Made by a program: the position numbers and the translations under genes | Source: Desulfotomaculum sp. | GTDB taxonomy: Bacteria > Bacillota > Desulfotomaculia > Desulfotomaculales > Desulfallaceae | Assembly (NCBI GenBank): GCA_016841675.1 | Contig: JAENYQ010000003.1 | Coordinates: forward strand, 1-64,000 | Reading direction: 5' to 3' | DNA: 64,000 nt | The notes under the pieces: generated by a model | Told to the model about the DNA's origin: nothing | Seen by the model: the letters and a program-made list of their open reading frames with translations, nothing else | The model's database searches: none | Shown: one piece after another, positions 17,345 to 26,029 of the stretch | How the letters are laid out: the number at the start of each line of letters is the position of its first letter | Numbering within the stretch: position 1 is the stretch's first letter

Positions 17345-19172
17345 TCTTTTTGCCGCCTCCTTCCGGTTGTGCCGAGGATTCTCCGTAACCGCGATCCCCG
17401 GGCGGCAGTTCGGTGATGGTGACCGGCTCGTACTTCAGCTCGGGCAGGTCGGCTCCCTCCGGCCAGTAAGCCAGAGTACGTTTTAGCCAGTTGGCATCGT
17501 CCCGTTTGGGGTAATCCTCCCGGGCATGGCTGCCGCGGCTTTCGGTGCGCGTCAGCGCGCCGTAGGAGATGCACAGAGCCAGTCGAATCATCCCGGGCAG
17601 GCGCAGAGCCTGGGCCAGCTCAGGACTGGGCCCTTCGCCGCCGGATTTCAGACCGATATTTAGGGAGCGGTGGTATACTTCCCGCAGGTTGTCGACTGCT
17701 TTCTGTAAATCCGGGCCATTGCGGAAGATACCCACGTAATCCATCAGGCTTTTTTCCATCTCGTTGCGCAAATTATAAACGTCTTCCTTACCGTTCCAGC
17801 CGTTGACCAGCGCCTTGACACGGTTTTCCTGTTCCTTGACGGCGTTATTAACCTGCTCGTAGCTGTACGACAGGGTGGCGCCCAGGGTGTATTCGGTTAC
17901 TTTTTTACCAATAATCCGGCCGGCCGTGATTGTTTCCGCCAGGGAGTTGCCTCCCAGGCGGTTGAACCCGTGCAGATCCCAGCAGGCTGCTTCGCCGCAG
18001 GCAAACAGGCCTTTTAATCCGTAAGCATAGCCGTCTTTGTTGGTACGCACACCGCCCATACTGTAGTGCTGGGTGGGTCGTACCGGGATTAAATCTTTCA
18101 CCGGGTCAACGCCGGCGAAGTTTTTGGCAATGTTGGCAATTTCGCGCAGGTTGGTGTTGATATGTTTGGCTCCCAGGTGCCGGATATCCAGCCACAGGTG
18201 TGGGCCGTAAGGGCTGTCAACACCGTAACCTTTACGGATATGCTGGGTCATGCGGCGGGATACAACGTCCCGGGAGGCCAGCTCTTTTTTCTTGGGTTCA
18301 TAGTCGGGCATAAACCGGTACAGGTTTTTATCTAAAAGATAGCCACCGTCACCCCGGGCACCCTCGGTAATCAGGATCCATACCGGCACCATACCGGTGG
18401 GGTGAAACTGAACCGCTTCCATGTTCCCCAGAGGAACCACGCCGGTGTTTAGGGCTACGAACATACCGTTGCCTTCGTTAATTACGGCATTGGTGGAGGC
18501 GCTGTACAGCCGTCCATAACCGCCGGTGCACATGACGGTGGACTTGGCGATATAAACCCGTAGGTCGCCTGTGCGCAGACAGCGGGCCACCACGCCGATG
18601 CATTTGTCGCCGTCGTGGATCAGGGAGATGGCCTCAGTGCGGTCGTGCACCGTGATGCCCATCTGGACGACCATGCTGTCCATGGTATATTGCAGGGTAT
18701 GTCCCGTGCCGTCAGCGGTGTAACAGGTGCGCCATTTGGCGGTGCCGCCGAAGTCCCGGGCGGTAATCAAGCCCTCTTTCTCTTTCTTTTCTTCTATTTC
18801 TCGCCCGTCGGGCAGGGTTCTTTTGCCTGCCACAACGCGGCTCCAGGGCACGCCCCAAACCGCCATTTCCCGTACGGCCAGGGGGGCGTTTTCCACAAAC
18901 GCCCGGGCTACATCTTGTTCACATCCCCAGTCCGAGCCCTTAACGGTATCGGCAAAGTGGACGTCCGTGCTGTCACCTTCGCCCATGGCACAGTTGCCAA
19001 GGGAAGCCTGCATGCCGCCCTGGGCAGCGGTACTGTGGGAACGTCGTGGCGGTACCAAGCTTAGAATAATTACGTTTAGCCCCTGGGAAGCGGCTTCAAC
19101 AGCGATCCTCTCTCCGGCCAGGCCTGCGCCTACTATTAACATGTCAGTAATGTGTGTTTGGTAATTACTCAT
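17337..19172 (-). CDS. sdhA: Succinate dehydrogenase/fumarate reductase flavoprotein subunit
   Basis: Catalytic subunit (611 aa) interconverting succinate and fumarate on the cytoplasmic membrane face. FAD-binding MLIVGAGLAGERIAVEAASQ; the covalent flavin His is H46 in RRSHSTAAQGG. Active-site segments include QFHPTGMVPVW, RPTQHYSMGGVRTN and TRTESRGSHAREDYP. The ATG directly follows the sdhC stop (TAAATG), with GGAGGAGGTG upstream. The direction in vivo (succinate oxidation or fumarate reduction) cannot be decided from sequence. Confidence 0.95.
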   Translation of the reverse strand: MSNYQTHITDMLIVGAGLAGERIAVEAASQGLNVIILSLVPPRRSHSTAAQGGMQASLGNCAMGEGDSTDVHFADTVKGSDWGCEQDVARAFVENAPLAVREMAVWGVPWSRVVAGKRTLPDGREIEEKKEKEGLITARDFGGTAKWRTCYTADGTGHTLQYTMDSMVVQMGITVHDRTEAISLIHDGDKCIGVVARCLRTGDLRVYIAKSTVMCTGGYGRLYSASTNAVINEGNGMFVALNTGVVPLGNMEAVQFHPTGMVPVWILITEGARGDGGYLLDKNLYRFMPDYEPKKKELASRDVVSRRMTQHIRKGYGVDSPYGPHLWLDIRHLGAKHINTNLREIANIAKNFAGVDPVKDLIPVRPTQHYSMGGVRTNKDGYAYGLKGLFACGEAACWDLHGFNRLGGNSLAETITAGRIIGKKVTEYTLGATLSYSYEQVNNAVKEQENRVKALVNGWNGKEDVYNLRNEMEKSLMDYVGIFRNGPDLQKAVDNLREVYHRSLNIGLKSGGEGPSPELAQALRLPGMIRLALCISYGALTRTESRGSHAREDYPKRDDANWLKRTLAYWPEGADLPELKYEPVTITELPPGDRGYGESSAQPEGGGKKNG

Positions 19173-19805
19173 TTAGGCACCTCCTCCCAACCGGACGAAA
19201 GCAACCATGGCTGCCAGCCCTAGGACAACAATAATAACGGTGATTAGCTTGGCTACGTAGCCAATAGGTTTACGGGGGAACATGCCCCACTTAACAAATT
19301 GACGGTAAATGCCAAAGCCGGCATGGTACTCACCGATGAACAGCAGCACCAGGTAAAACCACCAGAATGCTGCCATCCGGTCGGCACTGTTCATTGCGTT
19401 AATCGGCCAGCCGGTTAATACCAACCATACGTGGATAGCGGCCAGCATCAGGATGGCCATACCGGTAATGGTCTGGAATACCCAGGTCCAGGTGTCGAAG
19501 TGGTGCAGCATTTTAGCATGCTGCCAGACAATTCTTTGCTCCTGGATGCGGGTGGGAATTCTACGTCCGGCAATAACAAAATGGAAAAGAGCAACCACAA
19601 TTATAAACGGGATGCCGACGTAGGATAGATAGTATGTGTCCAAAAACTCGGACAGGGTGTTGAACATTTCCTGAGAGATCAGAATTGTAGACACGAATAA
19701 CATATGTGCCCATAAAAATCCCACCAGGAGAAGCCCACTGGCCAGTTCAATCAGATCCAGATATAAATCTGATTTGTTGCTTTTGGTCAAGACTTTTTGT
19801 AGCAA
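19173..19805 (-). CDS. sdhC: Di-haem cytochrome b subunit of succinate:quinone oxidoreductase
   Basis: Membrane anchor (210 aa) with five helices, of the fused single-subunit B type known from Bacillus SdhC and Wolinella FrdC. Four histidines in helices are placed to bind two haems: H34 (LWAHMLF), H75 (ALFHFVIAGRR), H125 (AAIHVWL) and H161 (GEYHAGFGIYR). E159 sits two residues before H161, the spacing of Glu180/His182 in Wolinella FrdC, where the Glu serves the E-pathway for compensatory proton transfer. The start is TTG at 19805 behind AAAGGAG. First gene of sdhCAB. Confidence 0.9.
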   Translation of the reverse strand: MLQKVLTKSNKSDLYLDLIELASGLLLVGFLWAHMLFVSTILISQEMFNTLSEFLDTYYLSYVGIPFIIVVALFHFVIAGRRIPTRIQEQRIVWQHAKMLHHFDTWTWVFQTITGMAILMLAAIHVWLVLTGWPINAMNSADRMAAFWWFYLVLLFIGEYHAGFGIYRQFVKWGMFPRKPIGYVAKLITVIIVVLGLAAMVAFVRLGGGA

Positions 19806-20510
19806 CGTTTCTTCTCCTTTCCTGTGCAGAAGGTTTATGATTTGGCTATGATTATTTAAACAACTACCTGGTTACAGTCTATTATCATCCCTCCTTGGAA
19901 GAATTGATTATTTCTGACTATATATAAAATTAAGAATTCTTTCTGGAAATTTTAAATTTTATAACCTAACCCATTATAAAATTAGACGCTAAGATGTGAT
20001 TATCCTTCAAATATGGGACATCTCTAAGTTAGGGGCATCCATAGGCTAGAGACATTCCTCAGCAAGTTGTGTATCCCTTGCCGTTGATTATAATTGAATT
20101 ATGCAATTCTTGTGCCTTAAACAAATCTTAATTAAAAAGAATGTTGTAAGGACGAAAGTTTTTAATTTTTAATAGTTAGAAATTGTTTTTTATACTTTTT
20201 AGAAATAACAGCTGATGATATGCCTAGTCTAAAAGAAACTTATAACCAAAAGCTAATATTAGGGTAGGCCTAATAAAGCAAAAGGTTAAACGAAGTAATG
20301 TCGCTAAAATGTTAACTAAAATATTTAGTAATTTTTGTTAAAAAAATAAAATAAACCAAGATTATTGTTTGGCGGGCCTAGAAATGTTGGAAACATTGTA
20401 TTTGTTAAAATTTGACACACCTAAAAATTTTATTTGTCACATATGTTGTAATGGTTTTCCTGTAATGGTTTGGTCAAAATTAGGATAATACTAAAGCAAG
20501 ATCCAAACTA
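19806..20510. other. AT-rich divergent promoter region between sdhC and spoVT
   Basis: About 700 bp with no gene. It must hold the sdhCAB promoter (minus) and the spoVT promoter (plus). Possible spoVT elements are TGTAAT at 20461 and AATACTA at 20487, which resemble forespore sigma-G sites, but the 20-bp spacing is too long for confidence. TTGACA at 20412 has no matching -10 element. Confidence 0.35.
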
Positions 20511-20523
20511 AGGAGGTTAAAAA

Positions 20524-21057
20524 ATGAAAGCCACGGGAATCGTCAGAAGGATAGACGACCTTGGCCGGGTTGTTATCCCCAAGGAGATAAGGCGCACAAT
20601 GAGGATCCGTGAGGGCGAACCCCTGGAAATATATGTAGATCGTGAAGGGGAAGTAATTCTTAAAAAATACTCTCCGATCAACGAACTGGGTGAATTCGCC
20701 AAAGAATATGCTGATTCTCTTTACGAAGCGTTGGGACATGTGGTTTGCATAGCTGACAGAGACGAGATTATTGCCGTTTCCGGTGGTTTTAAAAAGGATC
20801 TATTAAAGAAACCCATCGGAAACGTCCTTGAGGAAACCATAAGTAACCGGCAGACCAAGGTTATTGAGGGTGACCACGGTCTTACCACCGATGACCGGGT
20901 ACAGTTTAAAAACAGTGTTGTGTCACCCATTATTGCCAATGGTGATGCCATCGGCGCGGTTATTATTACCTCTAGCGAGGAAACCAAAATGGGAGATCTG
21001 GAGAAAAAACTGGCCGAAACAGCGGCATCGTTTTTGGCCAAGCAAATGGAAGAATAA
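20524..21057 (+). CDS. spoVT: Stage V sporulation regulator SpoVT (AbrB/GAF)
   Basis: Forespore transcription factor that tunes sigma-G genes and spore germination. The N-terminal swapped-hairpin domain is the canonical MKATGIVRRIDDLGRVVIPK followed by EIRRTMRIREGEPLEIYVD; residues about 55-177 form the GAF-like domain (LYEALGHVVCIADRDEIIAVSGG). 177 residues equals the usual length. AAGGAGG lies seven bases before the ATG. Monocistronic, with a strong terminator. Immediately downstream on the same strand lies the structured RNA unit at 21385-21849. Confidence 0.95.
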   Translation: MKATGIVRRIDDLGRVVIPKEIRRTMRIREGEPLEIYVDREGEVILKKYSPINELGEFAKEYADSLYEALGHVVCIADRDEIIAVSGGFKKDLLKKPIGNVLEETISNRQTKVIEGDHGLTTDDRVQFKNSVVSPIIANGDAIGAVIITSSEETKMGDLEKKLAETAASFLAKQMEE

Positions 21058-21066
21058 AAAATTCTA

Positions 21067-21095
21067 AACGCCCCCACCGGGGCGTTATTTTTTTT
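21067..21095 (+). terminator. Terminator of spoVT
   Basis: AACGCCCC cacc GGGGCGTT followed by ATTTTTTTT. Begins nine bases after the stop codon. Confidence 0.92.
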
Positions 21096-21248
21096 GGGTG
21101 TCGGAGTTAAGTATTTTGGGTAAAAAACAGGTAAGTGGACAAGCTTCTCATTTTCGCCAGCTGTTTGTTTTGGCGGGGCATGCGTGGTGCGAAGTTTACA
21201 GAGCGACTTTTTTGTGTCCTCGGTCTGAGTGATTAGTAATTCATCTTT

Positions 21249-21306
21249 GGTGTTAGTTGTTGCAATTCTGAAACTCTTAAATTTCAAAATTGCAACAACT
21301 AACACC
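21249..21306. repeat. Perfect 19-bp inverted repeat between spoVT and the structured RNA
   Basis: GGTGTTAGTTGTTGCAATT (21249-21267) and its exact complement (21288-21306) enclose 20 bases that contain a further GAAA/TTTC pair. No T-run follows. It ends 10 bp before the promoter-like TTGATC of the RNA unit. Confidence 0.75.
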
Positions 21307-21316
21307 ATGGTTTTAA

Positions 21317-21381
21317 TTGATCACCTATTTATCTTACCATAATATACCACGTGTGTTATCTCATTTAGCGGGCATTATAAT
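21317..21381 (+). promoter_or_regulatory. Promoter region of the structured RNA
   Basis: Two candidates: TTGATC (21317) with TAATAT (21340), 17-bp spacing; and a perfect TATAAT (21376-21381) with a poor -35. Either would start transcription shortly before the first helix at 21398. Confidence 0.5.
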
Positions 21382-21384
21382 AAC

Positions 21385-21849
21385 GCAAGGTTCGTAATGG
21401 CCGAGCCAAGAGCGCTGTAGGGTCGAAAGGCTCTGCAGTGGTCGGCCAAAGGTTAATACAGGGTCTCACAAGGCTCTGTATTAGCCGGCGGGCAGATCGG
21501 TAAGTGTTCTGGTAGGCTGTACTGCAGTCCAAACGATTGCAGTATGGTCACAAGGGATGCTTATCGGTCGAGCTAAGATTATTATGGGTGTCGAACAAAC
21601 TTAACATGGTTGCCGGTAATTTTATTGTTAAGTCATTGGGTTTGCAGCAGTCGAGAGATTGTTGCAGGCTCATAAGATATCCATAATAGTCGAGCAAAGA
21701 TCATTATGGGTGTCGTAATGGTCTATAGCAGCCGAAAGGTTGTTGTGGGCTACGTAGATACGCATAGTGGTTGTAGCGTAGGTCATTACGGGCTTGAAGT
21801 AAGCAACGAAATCCTCTTTTCCTAAAGGAAAAGGGGATTTCGTTTTTAA
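21385..21849 (+). ncRNA. Large multi-hairpin structured RNA of unknown class (about 450 nt)
   Basis: No open frame of note, yet nearly every base can be placed in local helices. In order: TGGCCGA/TCGGCCA (21398/21442) enclosing CTGTAG/CTGCAG; GGTTAATACAG/CTGTATTAGCC (21451/21476); GATCGGTAAG/CTTATCGGTC (21495/21560) enclosing TACTGCA/TGCAGTA; ACTTAACA/TGTTAAGT (21599/21626); TGCAGCA/TGTTGCA (21643/21660); CCATAAT/ATTATGG (21681/21703); CGTAATG/CATTACG (21714/21784) enclosing CTATAGCAG/TTGTTGTGG and TACGC/GCGTA. Loops recur as AGTCGAGnnAGAT, and GTCGAGC...TATGGGTGTCG (27 nt) is present twice (21567, 21689) with two differences. A promoter lies upstream and an intrinsic terminator on the plus strand closes the unit. 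I cannot assign it to OLE, GOLLD, HEARO, 6S or any riboswitch I know. Confidence 0.75.
21805..21849 (+). terminator. Intrinsic terminator of the structured RNA
   Basis: AACGAAATCC-t-CTTTTCC / GGAAAAG-g-GGATTTCGTT, 17 pairs with one central T-G, a TAAA loop, followed by TTT. T-run only on the plus strand, which fixes the RNA strand. Confidence 0.88.
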
Positions 21850-21853
21850 AAAC

Positions 21854-21927
21854 GGGGTCAGGCTCTTAACTTATTAACTTATTGGCGAAATAACGCCAAT
21901 AAGTTAATAAGTTAAGAGCCTGACCCC
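21854..21927. repeat. GGGGTCAGG-type palindrome, copy 1
   Basis: Perfect 34-bp arms starting GGGGTCAGGCTCTTAACTTA and a six-base loop. The outer 29 bp of each arm are identical to those of the palindrome at 30080-30150; only the loop-proximal bases differ. It sits between the RNA terminator and the 3' end of the GerMN gene. Confidence 0.88.
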
Positions 21928-21935
21928 CGAAGTTA

Positions 21936-22853
21936 TTATTTGTCTGGGGGGAAATCCCATTTCCATTGCCCGTTTTCGCGAACCATGTAAGCAGTGTATA
22001 CTGCGTTGGGTTGTTTTTGCCCTTCCAGTTCCTGGTCGCCTTTTATTGTGACTATGGCGATGTCACCTTCTATTTTTTCCTCTGTTACTTGGTAACTCTT
22101 CCAACTGCCCAGCCCTTCACTAAAAGCGGTGTACTCAATATTGCCGGCGCTTCCGTAGACCCCTTTGGCGTTGGGACCCATTAGAGCCCACATTTTTTCA
22201 ACTTCGGGTATTACAGCAATGAAAAGGTCAAGTGTGTCAGCCGGGCCAAGGGTGGCGGCAGTTTCGGCGGCAGGGTCTATTGTCAGGTCGTTAAACAGGG
22301 CCCCCTCACCGGTAAAGGGTTGTTTTTCGGTGCCGACCCGCTCTCCTTCAATCATCAATATCACCGACTTAATCCCGGGGACGGATGACATGGTCCAGGT
22401 AAGTTGTTCCAACACAGCATGCAGTCGGGAAGTACCGCCAAACTGTTCGAATTCCTTGCTAAAATTTAGTATTACATGAGGGCGTTCCAACGTTAGCTCA
22501 AGTAGTTTTGCTTCGGGAAGGCTATTGACCAAACCCTGTTCTTTTTCATTATTAGATGGCCCTCCATATAGCAGTTCCAGCGCTTTTGCAGCTATTACAC
22601 TTGTATCTTCGCTGTCTAAAACAACTTCCCTGGTTACCGGTACCGTCTCAATTTTACCCTGGTTGTCGCGGGTAAAGAAAATTTGCAAGGCGGTTTTATC
22701 TTTGTTTTCATCATTATCCGCTGGTTGTTCCTGACCGTTGTCGGCAGGCGGAATGGCGGTTTTGTCCTGGGGGTCTTTGGTGGTGCAGCCCGCCAAGATT
22801 GCAGCACTGAGTAAAAATACCAAGCATACAAAAGTGATTTTTTTTAAGTACAA
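21936..22853 (-). CDS. GerMN-domain lipoprotein
   Basis: 305 residues. A lipoprotein signal (VFLLSAAILAGC, lipobox Cys near 22) is followed by an acidic linker and a GerMN domain (about 55-175: LQIFFTRDNQGKIETVPVTR, VILNFSKEFEQFGGTSRLHA, SVILMIEGERVG). The C-terminal ~120 residues (LDLFIAVIPEVEKMWALM... YTAYMVRENGQWKWDFPP) look like an NTF2-like/DUF4878 fold. GerMN proteins occur in spore germination and sporulation complexes (GerM) of Firmicutes. The start is TTG at 22853. A second GerMN lipoprotein lies at 48912. Confidence 0.82.
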   Translation of the reverse strand: MYLKKITFVCLVFLLSAAILAGCTTKDPQDKTAIPPADNGQEQPADNDENKDKTALQIFFTRDNQGKIETVPVTREVVLDSEDTSVIAAKALELLYGGPSNNEKEQGLVNSLPEAKLLELTLERPHVILNFSKEFEQFGGTSRLHAVLEQLTWTMSSVPGIKSVILMIEGERVGTEKQPFTGEGALFNDLTIDPAAETAATLGPADTLDLFIAVIPEVEKMWALMGPNAKGVYGSAGNIEYTAFSEGLGSWKSYQVTEEKIEGDIAIVTIKGDQELEGQKQPNAVYTAYMVRENGQWKWDFPPDK

Positions 22854-23009
22854 TGGTGTGCCCGTCCTTTCGCTTCTTTTATTTGATTCAAATGACGGGT
22901 CGGCGATTAAAAAAGTTCCGTTGTTTAGGTGGAAATATATTCAACCAAGAATACAAAAAAGCCCGCGCTTTTTGCTCCCGGGCTACCCTGAAAATAAACT
23001 TTGGGTTTT

Positions 23010-23070
23010 GTCATCCTGAGCGCAGCGAAGGATCTTAAGGATCTAGATTCCTCACTTCGTTCGGAATGAC
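23010..23070. repeat. GTCATCCTGAGCGCAGCGAAGG intergenic palindrome
   Basis: GTCATCCTGAGCGCAGCGAA at one end faces TTCGTTCGGAATGAC at the other across AGGATCTTAAGGATCTAG. Same family as at 13195, 36592 and 58984. Confidence 0.7.
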
Positions 23071-23147
23071 AATCCAAGCAGATTTTCATCCCTCTGATGA
23101 TGCCGCGACAGCGGCATGGTGGTCTACCCATAAAATAAATATGCGCT

Positions 23148-23202
23148 GTCATTCTGAGTCGTGGGAGCACCCGCGAGGGCTGCCCCTGCGACTCAGAATG
23201 AC
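23148..23202. repeat. Perfect 14-bp inverted repeat GTCATTCTGAGTCG
   Basis: GTCATTCTGAGTCG and CGACTCAGAATGAC enclose a GC-rich 27-base loop. Related to the GTCAT...ATGAC family. Together with 23010-23070 it fills most of the 22854-23243 gap, in which no gene is seen. Confidence 0.7.
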
Positions 23203-23243
23203 ATAAAACGGTCGCTGCGACGCAGTGTGGGTGCCTAACCAGG

Positions 23244-26024
23244 TTATGCTTCAGTATAACCTTTCTTAACTGCTTCGGTGTATACCTCTCGGGTGGAGGC
23301 AGCTATTTGTTTCCAGCTAAACTTGACCATGATATTGCGCCGGGCTCGGTGGACAAAGTGACGGGCTAGTTCTGTGTTGCTGATAACTTCCGATACGTAG
23401 TGGGCCAGCATGTGTATATCACCAGGCGGGGAAAGGTATCCATCAACTCCGTGCTCGATGACATCGCTGAGGCCTCCGGTATCTGATGCCACCACCGGAA
23501 CACCGGCAGCCATGGCCTCTAAGGCCACGATGCCGAAGGGCTCATAGATGCTGGGGAACACAGCCACTGTGGCCCGGTGGAGCAATTTGTTTCGGCCGGG
23601 GTCGTCCACAAATCCCAGAAACTCCACGTGCTCGGAAACGCCGATGCTGTGGGCCAGTTCTTCCAGTTCCTCTTGATATGGACCCTTGCCTGCTATTTGG
23701 AGTTTCACCGGGCCAACTGCCTCCATGATGGCCGGAAGTGCCGAGATTAATACATGGACCCCTTTTTCCGACACTAGCCGGCCCAAAAAAACGATAACTT
23801 TTCTCTTTTGCCGTTCAACACTGTTGGCTCCCAGCCCGGTAGTTATGTTGTCAGGATCTACACCGTTGGGAATTACCCTGATTTTTTCGGCGGGCTGGTT
23901 AAACAGAGTTGCTATCTCATGCCCCATGTAACGGCTGCAGCCGATAACTAGAGCGGCCTGCCGCGCCAGTTCCCCTTCCAGTTGGTGGATATGCCGCTGC
24001 AGATCGGTGTGCAGTCCCCGGTTGCGGCCATGCTCGGTGGCGTGGATGGTGGCCACCAGCGGTAGTTGGCTGCGGCGGGAGATAGTGACAGCGGCGGTAC
24101 CTACCAGCCAGTCATGGGCATGGATTAGGTCGAATTGATCGTAAATTTCCATCAGTTTGGTGGATAGTTCCAACATACCGTTATTAAGCTGTTTCACCCA
24201 GTCCATAAAATTTTCGGCGGTTAGGCGATTGGGATGAATCCTGTGCACGTGCACACCTTTATCCAGGGTATATACCCCCTGTTCTGCTACCGGGCAGGTG
24301 ATTACGTGCACTTGACTGCCTGCCTCGGCTAGGGCGACGGAAAGATCGTGCACGTGCCTGGCCAGGCCGCCGACGGTTTTGGGTGGGTATTCCCAGGAAA
24401 GAATTAATACCCGATAAACCGGCTGTTTTTTAGGTTCAGCAGCAGCCGCGTCACTCTGAAAGATTTGGTATTCGATATTCGGCAAAAACTGCGAGCGCGA
24501 TTCGATCTCCGACAGTGTTTGCACATCCAGCTCGCCTTTTTCAAGCATTTCGGCAAGCATGTTGAACCGGCCGATGTGGTTTTTAAACCGCTTGACGGCA
24601 TAGTCCACGGTGGTGCCCGAATGCATAATAAATGGCCAGTCGCTGCTCTGGGCCAGTAATAGTTCCCGGGCTGCCTGGTTTAGGCATCTTTTATCAGGGG
24701 CCTCGGTAACCTGGTGCAGGTCAGCCAGTTCGGTCATCCTGCTCTCGGCCCGGTGCAGGTGCCAGTAAATCCAGTCAGTAGAGGGGTTAAGCCAGTATTG
24801 ATTATAGCCGCCGGCCCCCCAACTGGACATTGGTATGTCCACAGCCTGGTTTTGGGGGTATTCGCGCAGGTAATCACCTGGCGTGACCAGGCGCAGTGCG
24901 TTGCCGGCTGCTGTTTCCCGGCACAGAAATTCCAGCCAGGCGGGCCCTTCGTACCACCAGTGGCCGAATAGTTCGGCGTCATATGGGGCGGTAATCATCG
25001 GGACGCGGTCCATACTCTGGCCTGCATTTTGCGATTGTTCCAGGCGGCGGTGGTAGAAATCTTTGGCGTCCCGGGCTGCTCGTTCTAAGGCGCGTTCGGG
25101 CAGGTAGGGTTCCTTTTGTAGGCCCGGATCCGAAATGCGGTGGTACTTAAAACCGGTGTCGATACGAATATGCCCGCTGGGCAGGTAATGGCCGACGTAA
25201 TCAAGTTCCAGGTCATAACCGATATCGCGGTAAAATTCACGGTAGAGCGGATCACCTGGATAGCCCGCATGCCGGTCCCACACCTGACGGGATGATTCCG
25301 GATCTCTGCCGAAAACAGCTACCCCGGGCTTGGTGCAGACCGGGGCATAAATGCCGTAGTAAGGAGCGGGGCGGCTGTTGGTGATACCGTGCTGGTCCAC
25401 AAAAAAGTATTTTATGCCATACTCGGCCAGAAGCTCATCCACCCCGGGGGCGAAACCGCATTCGGGCAGCCAAATGCCTGTTGGATGATGGCCGAAATGT
25501 TGGGCGTACAGGTCAAGTGCCGGTTTTATCTGCCCTCTCCAACCTTCCCGGCTTCTGATTAGGGGCAAAAAACCGTGGGTGGCGCAGGTAGTGATGATTT
25601 CCAGGTGTCCCTGCTGCTGCAGCTGTATTAGCGGTAGCAGCGGGTTATGAGCGCAGTCTAAGTACATATTGCGGGCCCGGGTTATTTTATGCATATAAAA
25701 GTTGGCCAGGTGGCCGTAATTGGCATCACCAACCAGACGTTTTTCTTCCAGCCCGGCCAGTACCAGCAGTTTTTCCAGGTGTTCCATGTAGCGCTGCTGC
25801 AGTAATTCGTTGGTCAGCATGGTAATAAGGGTGGGGGATAGGGATAAGGTAATACGGTAATTGACCCTGTCCCGGGCCAGAGTTTGAAAAACATCAATTA
25901 ATGGTAGGTAACATTCAGTCAGGGCTTCAAACAGCCAGCGTTCCTCCAGAGCTTCGCTCTGTTCCGGATGGCATACATAAGGTAGGTGTCCGTGCAGCAC
26001 CAACGCCAGGTATCCGACAGACAT
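23244..26024 (-). CDS. GH57 glucan branching enzyme fused to a GT4 glycosyltransferase
   Basis: 926 residues in two parts. Residues about 1-525 are a family 57 glycoside hydrolase with the DUF1957 domain (1,4-alpha-glucan branching type): LALVLHGHLPYV at the start, the nucleophile Glu in TGIWLPECGF (about E188) and the catalytic Asp in ITAPYDAELFGHWW (about D349). Residues about 530-926 are a GT-B family 4 transferase: VLILSWEYPPKTVGGLARHV, VIPNGVDPDNI, and the donor-site E-x7-E in YEPFGIVALEAMAAGVPVV. A single chain could thus elongate and branch glycogen. The start is ATG at 26024, six bases after AGGAGGTG; five bases separate it from the upstream gene. Confidence 0.9.
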   Translation of the reverse strand: MSVGYLALVLHGHLPYVCHPEQSEALEERWLFEALTECYLPLIDVFQTLARDRVNYRITLSLSPTLITMLTNELLQQRYMEHLEKLLVLAGLEEKRLVGDANYGHLANFYMHKITRARNMYLDCAHNPLLPLIQLQQQGHLEIITTCATHGFLPLIRSREGWRGQIKPALDLYAQHFGHHPTGIWLPECGFAPGVDELLAEYGIKYFFVDQHGITNSRPAPYYGIYAPVCTKPGVAVFGRDPESSRQVWDRHAGYPGDPLYREFYRDIGYDLELDYVGHYLPSGHIRIDTGFKYHRISDPGLQKEPYLPERALERAARDAKDFYHRRLEQSQNAGQSMDRVPMITAPYDAELFGHWWYEGPAWLEFLCRETAAGNALRLVTPGDYLREYPQNQAVDIPMSSWGAGGYNQYWLNPSTDWIYWHLHRAESRMTELADLHQVTEAPDKRCLNQAARELLLAQSSDWPFIMHSGTTVDYAVKRFKNHIGRFNMLAEMLEKGELDVQTLSEIESRSQFLPNIEYQIFQSDAAAAEPKKQPVYRVLILSWEYPPKTVGGLARHVHDLSVALAEAGSQVHVITCPVAEQGVYTLDKGVHVHRIHPNRLTAENFMDWVKQLNNGMLELSTKLMEIYDQFDLIHAHDWLVGTAAVTISRRSQLPLVATIHATEHGRNRGLHTDLQRHIHQLEGELARQAALVIGCSRYMGHEIATLFNQPAEKIRVIPNGVDPDNITTGLGANSVERQKRKVIVFLGRLVSEKGVHVLISALPAIMEAVGPVKLQIAGKGPYQEELEELAHSIGVSEHVEFLGFVDDPGRNKLLHRATVAVFPSIYEPFGIVALEAMAAGVPVVASDTGGLSDVIEHGVDGYLSPPGDIHMLAHYVSEVISNTELARHFVHRARRNIMVKFSWKQIAASTREVYTEAVKKGYTEA

Positions 26025-26029
26025 ATCGT

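Noticed and set aside
20461-20493. Sigma-G promoter of spoVT
   Set aside because: TGTAAT and AATACTA are suggestive, but the spacing of 20 bp is wrong; kept only as a note.
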